64,000 nt of DNA from Methanosarcina sp. MTP4 (GTDB lineage: Archaea > Halobacteriota > Methanosarcinia > Methanosarcinales > Methanosarcinaceae), in the NCBI RefSeq assembly GCF_000970045.1, contig NZ_CP009505.1, positions 372,001 through 436,000 on the forward strand, given 5' to 3'. This document shows positions 19,631-28,971 of the stretch, piece after piece. Position numbers and translations under genes: made by a program. Under the pieces are notes generated by a model that was not told the DNA's origin, searched no databases, and saw only the letters and a list, made by a program, of their open reading frames with translations. The first letter of the stretch is position 1. The number at the start of each line of letters is the position of its first letter.

Positions 19631-20166
19631 CCTGAATTCTAAAAGGGGAGTACAGAAAACAACAAATGAAAAGTATTGTTTTTCGTTAGTTTGAGATATG
19701 TTGAGTCCAGGAAATGTTTAACTTGACCTGTTTCACATTATTCCGGAAACCGTTTTTCCCGCAGAGGGATCAAAGGCCTCCGCCAGCTTGTCTGGCGGCC
19801 CTCACCAAAAGGAATTAAAAAATAAAAAAATTGTTTTTTCTCTTCTTTCTTCTTTTTTCAATTTTTATTTTGTAAAGGCCGGGCTCCTTCGTCGCCCGTG
19901 GACAAGAACGACATGATACGGCTATTTCAGGTTGTATGGGGGCATAGTTCGGAGTTTAGAGCCAGCCCCTTTCTTTTTTTACTTAATAATCTCAACCGGA
20001 TCACGCAGGAATATTAAAAAGAATGTACACAGAAACCTGGTCGTCCACGAGTCCAAACTCCTGGCTGTTTAACTATTTTCCTGCTGTTGTCCGGTATTCC
20101 AGGCATTAAATAAACATTTTTACCGGAAGCAATAGAACTACCAGTAACCGGCAGGAGAATACAAAT
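19631..20166. other. Long spacer with a GC-rich hairpin; possible non-coding RNA
   Basis: More than 500 bases without a supported gene. A hairpin at about 19785-19803 (CCGCCAG, loop cttgt, CTGGCGG) stands out in AT-rich sequence. Pyrimidine runs follow near 19840-19870. A small GC-balanced block at 19877-19975 could be a non-coding RNA, but I cannot name one. The ribosome binding site of the next gene (GGAGA) lies near 20152. Confidence 0.3.
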
Positions 20167-20631
20167 ATGTATTATCACATAATCGAATCCCCAATCGGCC
20201 CCATACTTCTTGCAGGGGATGAAGAAGGACTGAAATACGTAAACATCCGGAATGGTAAAAAGAAAGTCGAAATTCCTGACGACTGGCTGGAAAACAAAGA
20301 GTTTTTCAGGGACGTTTCCGGGCAGCTTGGAGCTTATTTTGCAGGGGAACTCAAATCCTTTGACGTTAAACTGGCTCCGGAGGGAACGGAGTTCCAGAAA
20401 TCCGTCTGGAAAGCCCTGAAAGAAATTCCTTATGGGGAGACCAGGACTTACGGGGAGGTTGCAAAAAGCATCGGAAACCCGAAGGCTTCCAGGGCTGTGG
20501 GGCTTGCAAATAACAGGAACCCTATTTCGATAATCGTTCCCTGCCACAGGGTAATCGGGGCAAACGGAAAACTTACGGGCTATGCCAGCGGGCTTGATGT
20601 AAAAGAATTTTTATTAAGGCTTGAAGAATAA
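20167..20631 (+). CDS. ogt: Methylated-DNA-protein-cysteine methyltransferase
   Basis: Suicide repair protein that removes alkyl groups from O6 of guanine onto its own cysteine. The active site PCHRV is at residues 125-129, so Cys126 is the acceptor. The helix-turn-helix recognition segment precedes it (YGETRTYGEVAKSIGNPKA, residues 89-107) with the conserved NRNP arginine finger near 116. Its 154 residues are normal for the family. The ATG follows GGAGA at suitable spacing, and the gene stands alone. Confidence 0.95.
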   Translation: MYYHIIESPIGPILLAGDEEGLKYVNIRNGKKKVEIPDDWLENKEFFRDVSGQLGAYFAGELKSFDVKLAPEGTEFQKSVWKALKEIPYGETRTYGEVAKSIGNPKASRAVGLANNRNPISIIVPCHRVIGANGKLTGYASGLDVKEFLLRLEE

Positions 20632-20843
20632 TATGTAAGGAAGAATAGTTAGAAGATCTAATAGTTAGGGTGTAATAAGGACTCGTCACAGAATAACCTA
20701 TGCATATTTCAGATTAGATATATTGATTTTCAATATCAAGAGCACCAATCAAAGTTATAATTGAATGATATGTTGCATAGTTTATTTCGCTGCGGGTCCT
20801 AAGTGGAAACACCTGTACAAATCTGCTGCCTGGAGAACAAAGC

Positions 20844-21635
20844 ATGCACTTAAAAAAGAACAAGGACTCGAATAGTACGGACCTACATAACACGGATCTC
20901 AAAAACAGAATCGAAAAAATCATCAAAAGCACCGCCGCAAATCCAGGGACTGAAACCCGTTACAGGGAGCCACTTGTCGGTTTTGCCTCCTCCGAGGACC
21001 CGATATTTGATGAAATGAAGAAAACCATAGGCCAGCACCACATGCACCCGAAGGAGGCTTTTCCCGGGGCAAAAACCGTGGTATCTTTTTTCCTGCCCTT
21101 TGAAGAGAAACTGGTGGGCCTGAACCGAAAATCCCCCGGCCCGGTAAGGGAATGGATTCAGGCAAAGAGTGAAACTGAAAGCCTGATCAAAAAAATCAAT
21201 GAAAAACTCACTGTCGAACTGGCTGGAGAGGGAATAAATGCCGTGGTTCCGGAAGCTGCTTTCAATTATGCCAAATCTGATTTTGACGTTGCCTGGTCCC
21301 ATAAGAGCGCCGCTTACGCTGCGGGCCTGGGTACTTTTGGCGTCCATCACATGCTGATTACAAAAGCCGGATGTGCAGGTAGATTCGGGACTCTCCTGAT
21401 CTCTGCTGAAGTTCCTCCTACTCCCCGGCCCACCGAAGAGTTCTGCCGGTATAAGAAAGGGGAGAGGTGTCTTATCTGCGTGGACCGCTGCCCTGCAGGG
21501 GCTCTTACAGTCACAGGGCTTGATAAGGAAAAATGTCTCAGGTATCTTCAGAAAAACGCCAGGGCATTTCCCGAACTGCAGGATATGGCTTGCGGGAAAT
21601 GTGCAACCGGGCCCTGTGCCCTGAGATCTCGCTGA
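20844..21635 (+). CDS. Iron-sulfur protein related to epoxyqueuosine reductase (QueG-like)
   Basis: A 263-residue cytoplasmic protein. The N-terminal two thirds resemble the QueG/DUF1730 fold (VVSFFLPFEE; KSAAYAAGLGTFGVHHMLIT, the usual substrate-side segment). A ferredoxin-like motif follows near residue 210 (CLICVDRCPAGAL), with extra cysteines at the C-terminus (CGKCATGPC). True QueG has two complete 4Fe-4S motifs and HEAT repeats; here the second motif is abbreviated. Archaea make archaeosine rather than queuosine, so the substrate is probably different. The start is an ATG behind GGAG. Confidence 0.8.
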   Translation: MHLKKNKDSNSTDLHNTDLKNRIEKIIKSTAANPGTETRYREPLVGFASSEDPIFDEMKKTIGQHHMHPKEAFPGAKTVVSFFLPFEEKLVGLNRKSPGPVREWIQAKSETESLIKKINEKLTVELAGEGINAVVPEAAFNYAKSDFDVAWSHKSAAYAAGLGTFGVHHMLITKAGCAGRFGTLLISAEVPPTPRPTEEFCRYKKGERCLICVDRCPAGALTVTGLDKEKCLRYLQKNARAFPELQDMACGKCATGPCALRSR

Positions 21636-21750
21636 AGAAAAGACGTCCGGATAAATTCCCGTGAAAAAAATGGCATCCCGGATTTTCGCCGTTGTATCCG
21701 GCTGAAATAGATTTTATAGTTTGAAGGCTGAATTAAAACCGGGGAGCAAT

Positions 21751-22539
21751 ATGTCTGTCATCACACTTACCACTGATTTTGGGGACCTTTACCCTGCAGC
21801 CATGAAAGCCGTTATCCTGGGTGTCAATCCCGGGGCTCAGATCGTTGACATAACTCACCGTATTTCTCAGGCCGGAATCCGGGAAGGGGCTTTTGCCCTT
21901 TATTCTCTTGTGCCCTATTTTTCTGCGAAAACCGTGCATGTGGGAGTTGTAGATCCCGGGGTCGGGACTGCCCGCCGGGCTCTTGCCGTGAAAGCCGGTT
22001 CCGCAGGGAATGAACAGTTTTTTGTGGGCCCTGATAATGGCCTCCTGATCCCTGCAGCCCGCCGGCTGGGGGGTATGGAAGTGTATGAGATTACGAACCT
22101 GGACCTGATCCTCCATTCCGGAGTCTCCGCAACCTTCCACGGCCGGGACATCTTCGCACCGGTCGGAGCCCACCTTTCCATGGGTGTCCCTATGGGGGAG
22201 GTCGGACCAAAGACCGGGGATTTTGTAGACCTTGACTTCGGGAACTTTGGAATCGACGGGCGTTTTGTTTTCGGGGAAGTGCTCTTTTCCGACAGCTTCG
22301 GAAATGTTGTGACAAACGTCCCTGAAGACTTGATCCTGGAACTATGTGATTACGGTTCTTTGTTTGAAGTAAACGGCAGGAAGGTGCCCTTCATGCAGAC
22401 CTACGGCCTGGCAGGAAAAGGAGAACCTCTTGCTCTCATAGGCAGCCACGGTTTTCTCGAACTTGCGGTTAATCAGGGGAGTGCTGCGCATTATTTCGGG
22501 ATTGTAGGCGGGGACCCCGTGGAAATAAGAGTGGTTTGA
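21751..22539 (+). CDS. SAM hydrolase / SAM hydroxide adenosyltransferase (DUF62 family)
   Basis: A 262-residue enzyme of the fluorinase-related family that cleaves S-adenosylmethionine to adenosine and methionine with water. Family landmarks are the N-terminal LTTDFGD, the VHVGVVDPGVGT segment near residue 65, FVGPDNGLL near 90 and FHGRDIFAPVGAHL near 130. The C-terminal beta domain contains SDSFGNVVTN. I use the ATG at 21751, preceded by GGGGAG, rather than the upstream TTG at 21721. Confidence 0.92.
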   Translation: MSVITLTTDFGDLYPAAMKAVILGVNPGAQIVDITHRISQAGIREGAFALYSLVPYFSAKTVHVGVVDPGVGTARRALAVKAGSAGNEQFFVGPDNGLLIPAARRLGGMEVYEITNLDLILHSGVSATFHGRDIFAPVGAHLSMGVPMGEVGPKTGDFVDLDFGNFGIDGRFVFGEVLFSDSFGNVVTNVPEDLILELCDYGSLFEVNGRKVPFMQTYGLAGKGEPLALIGSHGFLELAVNQGSAAHYFGIVGGDPVEIRVV

Positions 22540-22740
22540 AAAGGTGAAGCAACCGTTTTTTACTGGACATCTCGGAATTCGAGGTCGGGTTTTTAGAATA
22601 GGGTGATCGGAAACCGACGCATCCGGATTTTCTTATTTCCTTCTGTTTTTTCCTTCTGTTTTTTCCTTCTGTTTTTCCTTCTTTTTGTTTTCCGGGCAGA
22701 GTTTTTATATAATGTCTAAAATACAAAATGCTCATTAGGA

Positions 22741-24261
22741 ATGAAACTCAGCTACCTGAAAACGTACAAACTGGAATTCTTTTTCTTCCTGGTTCTGTTT
22801 TTTCTGAGCTACGCCGCTCTTTCCGGAAATGATTCCGGGGCCGGAGCCGGGACTACTGACAACTACTTCTGGGTACCCTCTGCAGTGATGCAGTCGATAG
22901 CCGCAGTATATGCCGTGTTCATTGCCATTTTTGCCCTGTCCCTGCAGAAGACCCAGGACAGCATCCACTCGATTGCAAACAGGTTAAAGCCCCCCCTGAA
23001 ACTCGTATCCTACACCGCAGCCGGGAGCATATACTTAAACGGGCTTGTGCTCATCATTTTCAGCATATATTCTCCTTCGGAAACAAAGGCAAAGCTCCTG
23101 CTTTTCGCATCCCTGCTCTCATTGATAGCCTCCCTCATCGCGATTGTCTACCTGTCCCTGGAGATGTTGAGCGACGTTTCCGGGCTGAAGACTTCGTCGG
23201 AAAAATTCGCCCATATCTCCTCCCTTCTCAGGGACCTGAAAGAAGGAAACCTTTCGGAAACGGAGGGACTCAGCGCCGGGGATACGGAGTTGTGCACCCT
23301 GGCCCTTCACGATGAAAAACCCGAAGTCCGCCTGGCTGCAGCCGAATTGCTGGGCCGCATAGGGGATGAAAGGGCAGCAGATGCCCTGCTCTCCTGCCTG
23401 AAGGACAAAAATTCCCGGGTCAGGGAAGCTGCAGTTGAAGCCCTTGGCAGGATTGGGGCCGAAGATACGGTCGGAGAACTCATTGAATGCCTGGAGGACA
23501 AAGACCGGAGGCTCAGGCTTCAGGCGGTACGCGCCCTTGCCAGGCTCGGGGACGAAAGGGCAGTTGACCCTATAATCCGGAAGCTGGACGACAAATCCCC
23601 CGAAGTCCAGGCTACTGCAGCCGAAGCTCTCGGAAACCTGGGCAGCCGGAGTGCGGTAGATGCTCTTCTCAAAAAACTGGAAGAAACTCAGGTAGATACC
23701 CGGGAAGGCAGCCGGATGGCAGGCACTTTTCCGGAACTCCAGAAGCAAATCCTTTCCGCTCTTGGGAAAATAGGAGATAAAAAAGCCCTGGAACCCCTTC
23801 TTTCCAGCCTGGATTCCCCCTTCCCGGAAATCAGGAAGTATGCAGCCGAAGCCCTCGGAAGCTTGGGAGACGAAAGGGCAGTTTCCCCTCTGGTCAAAAA
23901 GCTCTCCGATCCCGGCCCCGAAGTAAGAAACGCTTCAGCATACGCTCTCGGAAACCTCGGGGACAAACGGGCGCTTGTCCCTCTCCTGGGGATGCTTGAA
24001 GACCCCGACCCCGAACTCAGGATCACTGCCGTATATGCTCTTGGAAACCTCAGAGCTCCGCAGGTAATAGACCCGCTAATCAAAATGCTGGATGACAGTA
24101 ACTTCTGGGTAAGAAAGTGTGCTGCTGAGGCTCTTGGAAAAAGCGGGGATAAAAAGGCAGTCGAAGTCCTCGTAAATAAGCTGAATGACATGGATCCCGA
24201 GGTCAGGAGAGTTGCAGCCGGAGCTCTGGGGATAATTTCCGAAAACCGGGATTTCAGGTAA
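22741..24261 (+). CDS. Membrane protein with C-terminal HEAT (PBS lyase) repeats
   Basis: A 506-residue protein. Four likely membrane helices occupy about residues 11-28, 46-67, 78-100 and 118-140. A linker follows, then roughly ten HEAT repeats of about 31 residues, recognised by recurring forms of AAEALGNLGDERAVDPLI. The repeats would form a cytoplasmic scaffold tethered to the membrane. The partner is unknown. In Methanosarcina such repeats are common, so the annotation rests on fold only. The gene stands alone. Confidence 0.85.
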   Translation: MKLSYLKTYKLEFFFFLVLFFLSYAALSGNDSGAGAGTTDNYFWVPSAVMQSIAAVYAVFIAIFALSLQKTQDSIHSIANRLKPPLKLVSYTAAGSIYLNGLVLIIFSIYSPSETKAKLLLFASLLSLIASLIAIVYLSLEMLSDVSGLKTSSEKFAHISSLLRDLKEGNLSETEGLSAGDTELCTLALHDEKPEVRLAAAELLGRIGDERAADALLSCLKDKNSRVREAAVEALGRIGAEDTVGELIECLEDKDRRLRLQAVRALARLGDERAVDPIIRKLDDKSPEVQATAAEALGNLGSRSAVDALLKKLEETQVDTREGSRMAGTFPELQKQILSALGKIGDKKALEPLLSSLDSPFPEIRKYAAEALGSLGDERAVSPLVKKLSDPGPEVRNASAYALGNLGDKRALVPLLGMLEDPDPELRITAVYALGNLRAPQVIDPLIKMLDDSNFWVRKCAAEALGKSGDKKAVEVLVNKLNDMDPEVRRVAAGALGIISENRDFR

Positions 24262-24300
24262 AAAATGGTGAATCTGAAATTTATATGGTTTTATGGTCGT

Positions 24301-24376
24301 TTGAGGGGCATTAGTTAAAATTGACTATTAAATTAGTAGTCAAATTTGAATATCGTTAAATTTAACTAATCCTCAA
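24301..24376. repeat. Nested inverted repeat at the edge of the accessory island
   Basis: Outer arms TTGAGG...TTAGTTAAA (24301-24319) pair with TTTAACTAA...CCTCAA (24361-24376). An inner pair TTGACTA (24321-24327) and TAGTCAA (24337-24343) forms a second stem. It lies between the HEAT-repeat gene and the AT-rich HEPN gene. It could be a terminator, a small mobile element or an island boundary. Confidence 0.6.
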
Positions 24377-24594
24377 ATCTAACCAAACACTTTTGATATG
24401 ATATTCTAGTCTCCCTGTTTTCTTTTCACAAAACTTATGCCCACAAATCCTTAGGTTAGCATCAGTGAAGCGTAATGTAGCGAAATAGGCAAAACTCACT
24501 GCTGAGACGCAGCTCAGTTGGTGAAACTCTGCCGTCACATCCATCTGTTGCACATAAATTAAAAATCAATGTGATCTTATTAAATAAAGATAAA

Positions 24595-25362
24595 ATGAAC
24601 GATAATGAGATAACAAAAGAAATTGAAAGGCTGACTGCCGAAGGTATTAATTTATTACTCAAAATTGATAACTTAAAAATTAACGAAGTTTTAATTCATT
24701 CTTTGGACTATCAGAATTGGTATACTGAATCACTTGCTATTGTAAGGCAGTTATTTCCTGAGAGGGCTCAAGAATTCATCGAGTTTTACGAATTAAAAAA
24801 GACTTCTGATGACTTTAATCTTGATTGTTACACTATCAAGGATTTCTTCCGGGGAATTACTTTTACTACTTGGGGTGGAAAGGAAGTTTTTGATCCTAAA
24901 AACAGCTTCAGGATTAATTTTATGCAGCAAATTGGAATCTTAAATTCCTTAAAACCATTGATTGAAAAGAAATTGTCCTATATAAGGGGACTGCTTAAAG
25001 CGGAATTATATGATAGTGAAATCGATAAAGCTAGAGACCTTTATGATAAAGGCTTTTTAAGATCTGCTGGCGTAATTGCAGGGGTTATTTTAGAAGGTCA
25101 TTTAAACTCTATGTGCGAGAATTACAACATAATTGTTGGTAAGAAAAATCCTACTTTGTCTGACTATAATGAGGCTCTGAAAAGAGAAAACATAATTGAT
25201 GTTCCTCTCTGGAGACATATTCTATGGCTTGGAGATGTCAGAAATCTTTGTGCACATCAAAAGGAAAGAGAACCAAAACCTGAAGAGGTTTTGAAATTAA
25301 TAGATGACGTTTCAGAGTTCATAAGCACTTCTGATTCTGCGTTCGATCTTGGTAAAATTTGA
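24595..25362 (+). CDS. AT-rich HEPN-like protein
   Basis: About 255 residues, with no full-length family recognised. The C-terminal part (about residues 150-245) is helical: AGVIAGVILEGHLNSMCENY, then RNLCAH at residues 216-221, which is the Rx4H signature of HEPN domains, many of which are RNases in toxin or antiviral systems. Codon use is AT-rich (many TTA, ATT, AAA), unlike the GC-balanced genes to its left, which suggests acquisition by transfer. Neither start has a clear ribosome binding site; GTG at 24571 is the alternative. It is followed on the same strand by the KAP NTPase gene. Confidence 0.7.
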   Translation: MNDNEITKEIERLTAEGINLLLKIDNLKINEVLIHSLDYQNWYTESLAIVRQLFPERAQEFIEFYELKKTSDDFNLDCYTIKDFFRGITFTTWGGKEVFDPKNSFRINFMQQIGILNSLKPLIEKKLSYIRGLLKAELYDSEIDKARDLYDKGFLRSAGVIAGVILEGHLNSMCENYNIIVGKKNPTLSDYNEALKRENIIDVPLWRHILWLGDVRNLCAHQKEREPKPEEVLKLIDDVSEFISTSDSAFDLGKI

Positions 25363-25614
25363 TTTTATTGTCCTTTAGCAGTAAGGCTTTTCTGGAATAC
25401 ATAATAAGAGAAAATCATGAGAATGTGCCTTAAATTTTGATTTTTCTCTCTTATATCCGGCTGGATATTTCAGTAAATATTTATACAGCTTTCCGGTAAA
25501 CAATCTTACAATATTGACATCCTCCGGAATATATTGTTTAAAAATACTTATCTTCCGCATAAATTTATTCGGAATCTGTTCAGAAAATTGAACTAAAGAT
25601 GGGGCTAAATTCTT
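25363..25614. other. AT-rich spacer upstream of the KAP gene
   Basis: About 250 bases rich in A and T, probably holding the promoter of the KAP-FGE gene. No gene was supported. Confidence 0.3.
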
Positions 25615-28188
25615 TTGGCAGGCGATAAATCGAACTCAGCTTCTAACTGTATGCGTCGTGACACTGCAGCAGAGGATGATTCACTCGGATTCAAACCTTA
25701 CGTCGAGGCTATCGCAGAATTTCTTACCAATGAGGACACTTTAGCTCCGATCACTCTTTCTATTGAGGGGCAGTGGGGATGTGGCAAGTCTTCTTTCATG
25801 CAACAATTGAAAAAGAAAATCGAAGAGGGAAATGACCGCAAAAGTAAAAGAAAGAGATATTTCACGGTGTGGTTCAATTGCTGGAGATATGAAAAAGAAG
25901 ATGAGTTATGGGCTGCTTTTGCCCTTAATTTAATGGAGAAGCTGTCGGAACAGCTTTCTTGGAGGGGGCGTCAGTGGGCAAAGATAAACCTGGTATGGCT
26001 AAGACTTAAGTTTAAGTGGAAAAATGAAAGTTCAATCATTCTTCATATTCTTTCACGTGTAATTTTTATCTTAATTATTTTAGCACTTTGGGCTTCATTT
26101 ATTTTATCCATTCCGCATTTGATGGAGCGCTTATTCTCATATTCTATGGGTATATCATTCTCTGTTTCTCCATTTACAGGCCCAATAGATCTTTTTTTAA
26201 ATCTGGTAAATCCTTCAAATTCTACCTCTTCTATTGATGCTAACCTAGTAAATAATTCGACCTCCGTTGGTTTAGTTGATGCTAAATTCAGGACATCTGT
26301 TAATGTTTTGTTAATGTTGGCCGGAATTATTGGTCTTTTACTTCAATCATTTTATCTTATTAAAGAAATTAAAAATTTTGTTGGAAATCCTTTTGATTTC
26401 AGTGAATTTATATCCAATCCGAATTACACGGCACACATATCTTTCATAGAGCACTTCCATTCTGATTTTGACAAGATAATTGAATCCTATGTAGGAAATT
26501 CAAGGGTTTATGTCTTCGTTGATGACCTTGACCGTTGCGAAGTCCCAAAAGCGGCAGAACTCATGCAGGCGCTTAACCTCATGATCTCGGATAAAGCAAA
26601 TGTTTATTTTTCCATAGGTATAGATCGCAAAGTCATCTCTGCAGGACTTGCAGCTAAAAACGAAAAAGTCCTCGGGTACCTGGGTGTCAAGGGACTTAAA
26701 TACGGTTATGATTATATTGAAAAATTCATCCAGCTTCCTTTTAAAGTGCCCAGTCCCAAAAATGAGGATTTTAAGGAATTTATGAATCCTCAAAAGAAGC
26801 AGGATCCTCCCTCAAAAAAGTCCTGGCTATCTGATAATCCATTGAGTAATAATTTAAAGAAAGTATTCAGTAAATTTAAGATTACCCACTCCGGTTCGCA
26901 GACCGATGAAGAAAGCATCCCTCAGGAAAGTACTGAAAGTGCCAAAACCGAGGAAGGGGTTCCTGAGGGTACTGCAAAGGAAGAACCTGAAAAAGAGGAG
27001 AAGATCCTGAACGACAAGGACTGTGATGAAAAATCAGGGGAATGGGATCACATTCTGGAAATGGTTGCTCCAGCTCTTGATAGAAACCCTCGTCGTATGA
27101 AACAGTTCTTCAACCTGTTCCGTTTTCAGAGAACTATAGGCAAAAGAACGGAACTCCTTTCCTATGATCCAGGCACAAATCCTGAAAACAGGTGGAATTG
27201 CAGAAAACTTGCAAAATTTGTGGCAATAAGCATGAATTGGCCTTCCCTGATTTCTGCTCTCAGTTCTAACAGTGAGCTTCTCAACCAGTTACAGGCATAT
27301 GCACTGGATCCGAAAGGTGAAAATAAAAACTTGGAGGAATGGACCAAGGATGAAAAGTTGATCCGCTTATTGAAGTACGGTTGCGTAGAAGAGGGCAATC
27401 TCTCAGAAGAGAAAGCTAACTATACCCTTTCAGGTCTTGACTTTAGTAAGTTGTTGCAGATCTCTCCTGTGGTTGAACCTCCTGATGAGAATTTGTCTAG
27501 TTCGCTATCTGATATGGAATTTGTGCGGATTTCTGCGGGAGATTTCATGATGGGGTCACCTGATGGTGAAGACGGGAGGCGGGATAACGAAGGTCCTGTC
27601 CATAAAGTAACCATTAAAAATCTATTTTACCTTGGTAAATACCCGGTTACTCAGAAACAGTGGAAAAAAGTTATGGGCAATAATCCTTCTCGTTTCAAAG
27701 GTGATACCCTGCCTGTAGAATCTGTTTCCTGGAATGACGTTCAGGAATTTATCAAAAAACTCAATAAAATGGAAGGCACTGACAAGTACCGCCTTCCTTC
27801 TGAAGCTGAATGGGAATATGCCTGCAGGGCTGGTACAACCACCAACTTTTATTTTGGCGACGACGAGTCAAAACTTGGAGACTATGCTTGGTATACAGGT
27901 AACTCCGGTGGGAAGATTCATCCAGTTGGTGAGAAGAATCATAATTCTTGGAACCTTTACGACATGCATGGAAATGTCTGGGAATGGGTTCAGGACAGAT
28001 GGCATGATAACTACGAAGGTGCTCCTTCCGATGGTAGTGCCTGGGAAAATGGAAATGGCTCCTACCGTGTGGTGCGGGGCGGCGGCTGGCACTACGGCTC
28101 CATGAACTGCCGGTCGGCAATCCGCAACGGGCTCGACCTCGACAACCGCGACAACAACGTTGGCTTCCGTCTTCTGAGGAAACCGTAA
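25615..28188 (+). CDS. KAP-family P-loop NTPase fused to an FGE-sulfatase domain; DGR target
   Basis: An 857-residue two-part protein. The KAP NTPase has Walker A GQWGCGKSS at residues 52-60 and Walker B YVFVDDLDRCE near 298-308. Membrane helices are inserted between them (about 141-165 and 229-250), as is typical of KAP. A charged linker (about 385-480) follows. From about residue 634 lies a formylglycine-generating-enzyme/sulfatase-modifying domain (MEFVRISAGDFMMGSP; LPSEAEWEYACRAGTTT; DMHGNVWEWVQDRW). This C-type-lectin-like fold is a standard scaffold for DGR variable regions, and the last 45 residues (RGGGWHYGSMNC onward) are encoded by a variable repeat. The start is uncertain: TTG at 25615 or ATG at 25651. 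It probably acts as a membrane-bound sensor whose lectin-like face is diversified. Confidence 0.88.
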   Translation: MAGDKSNSASNCMRRDTAAEDDSLGFKPYVEAIAEFLTNEDTLAPITLSIEGQWGCGKSSFMQQLKKKIEEGNDRKSKRKRYFTVWFNCWRYEKEDELWAAFALNLMEKLSEQLSWRGRQWAKINLVWLRLKFKWKNESSIILHILSRVIFILIILALWASFILSIPHLMERLFSYSMGISFSVSPFTGPIDLFLNLVNPSNSTSSIDANLVNNSTSVGLVDAKFRTSVNVLLMLAGIIGLLLQSFYLIKEIKNFVGNPFDFSEFISNPNYTAHISFIEHFHSDFDKIIESYVGNSRVYVFVDDLDRCEVPKAAELMQALNLMISDKANVYFSIGIDRKVISAGLAAKNEKVLGYLGVKGLKYGYDYIEKFIQLPFKVPSPKNEDFKEFMNPQKKQDPPSKKSWLSDNPLSNNLKKVFSKFKITHSGSQTDEESIPQESTESAKTEEGVPEGTAKEEPEKEEKILNDKDCDEKSGEWDHILEMVAPALDRNPRRMKQFFNLFRFQRTIGKRTELLSYDPGTNPENRWNCRKLAKFVAISMNWPSLISALSSNSELLNQLQAYALDPKGENKNLEEWTKDEKLIRLLKYGCVEEGNLSEEKANYTLSGLDFSKLLQISPVVEPPDENLSSSLSDMEFVRISAGDFMMGSPDGEDGRRDNEGPVHKVTIKNLFYLGKYPVTQKQWKKVMGNNPSRFKGDTLPVESVSWNDVQEFIKKLNKMEGTDKYRLPSEAEWEYACRAGTTTNFYFGDDESKLGDYAWYTGNSGGKIHPVGEKNHNSWNLYDMHGNVWEWVQDRWHDNYEGAPSDGSAWENGNGSYRVVRGGGWHYGSMNCRSAIRNGLDLDNRDNNVGFRLLRKP
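28054..28178 (+). repeat. DGR variable repeat 1 (VR1), 3' end of the KAP-FGE gene
   Basis: This 125-bp segment aligns without gaps to the template repeat at 31036-31160. I count 18 differences, 14 of them at positions where the template has A. The 3' portion from 28149 (gttggcttccgtcttctgag, plus the preceding 10 bases) is identical to the template. Confidence 0.88.
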
Positions 28189-28382
28189 CCACTTTCCACT
28201 TTACTACTTTACCACTTTACAATGGATGTAGAAAATAACCCCGGCGAAGCCCGAAGCTCGAAGCGTGCGAAGCCGCCGAGCCTGAGGTGCTGAGCCATCC
28301 CACTTTATATATAATCTCATTAAATTTTTCAGTAGTGCTTTTATTGATTTCTTACTGATGAAGTATAGGGCTAGCGATCGTC
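28189..28382 (+). repeat. Downstream flank of VR1, duplicated behind the caspase gene
   Basis: Begins with taaccacttt and repeats of accactttac, passes through a GC-rich stretch (gaagccgccgagcctgagg) and ends in an AT-rich leader (attgatttcttactgatg, gggctagcg) just before the decayed template. The same order occurs at 30719-31035. It is non-coding and may be the leader of the template RNA. Confidence 0.75.
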
Positions 28383-28457
28383 AATAGCTCTTCCCGTGTA
28401 ATATGGGGTAGTAGCTGGATCAACAACGCCAGGAATTGCCGGTCAGCAAACCGCAAA
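28383..28457 (+). repeat. Decayed, truncated DGR template repeat
   Basis: Aligns with about the first 75 bases of the intact template at 31036 (aatagctc..., gtagctgg, caacaacgccaggaa) but has scattered changes, mostly toward A/T, and then loses similarity before the 3' homing end. It follows the KAP-FGE gene as the intact template follows the caspase gene. One base it shares with VR1 but not with the intact template (A instead of T, in the aaccgc segment near 28448) suggests it once templated VR1. Confidence 0.75.
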
Positions 28458-28567
28458 TCGAAGCTATAACACTAAAACTGAAAATTTAATATCTGTAAAA
28501 GAGTAAATCATATATTATATTGTATTATACAGTATTGTAATTCCTGGTAATGTGGAGCTGTTGGCAA

Positions 28568-28966
28568 ATGGAGAATACCTCTGAAAAATTTGATTTTCAA
28601 ATCATCCTTGAATCCGAAGAAGTTGAGGAATCTTCGACTTATTGGCAAAAACAGTGCCATATGCTCTATGATCAGATTCGTAAGAAACTTCCTGAAGGTT
28701 CAATTGACCCTTCAAGTCGTAAGGGTCGAGAGGGAGAAAAGGCTGATATAATCATCTCATTTGATGTTCTTACGTTTACAGGTGTTACTTTAAACTCTTT
28801 TTACGTTCTCATTAAATTTATTGATGTCTGGGAAAGAAACCGGAAAAAGGCAAATGTAAAGCTTAATTCCCGGAATGGGGACGAGTTTGTTCTCTCTAAT
28901 TTGTCTGTTGATGAAGCCCTCGAAATATACCGAAATCTGCAGCAGGAAGATAATGAGCAAGAGTAA
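28568..28966 (+). CDS. Small protein between the KAP and caspase genes, possibly effector-associated
   Basis: About 132 residues. The N-terminal half is charged (LESEEVEESSTYWQKQCHMLY). The second half has a beta strand, a long helix and a beta hairpin (VLTFTGVTLNSFYVLIKFID; VKLNSRNGDEFVLSNLS) and ends in a helix. The layout resembles the small constant components (EACC1-like) reported next to caspase and trypsin effectors in NTP-dependent conflict systems; this is inference from shape and context. It is not a reverse transcriptase and does not look like the DGR accessory protein Avd. ATG at 28568 was chosen; ATG at 28550 is an alternative. It ends five bases before the caspase gene. Confidence 0.7.
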   Translation: MENTSEKFDFQIILESEEVEESSTYWQKQCHMLYDQIRKKLPEGSIDPSSRKGREGEKADIIISFDVLTFTGVTLNSFYVLIKFIDVWERNRKKANVKLNSRNGDEFVLSNLSVDEALEIYRNLQQEDNEQE

Positions 28967-28971
28967 GTACT

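Noticed and set aside
28568-28966. Avd accessory protein of the DGR
   Set aside because: Avd is a small all-helical, basic protein; this one alternates strands and helices and is acidic at both ends.
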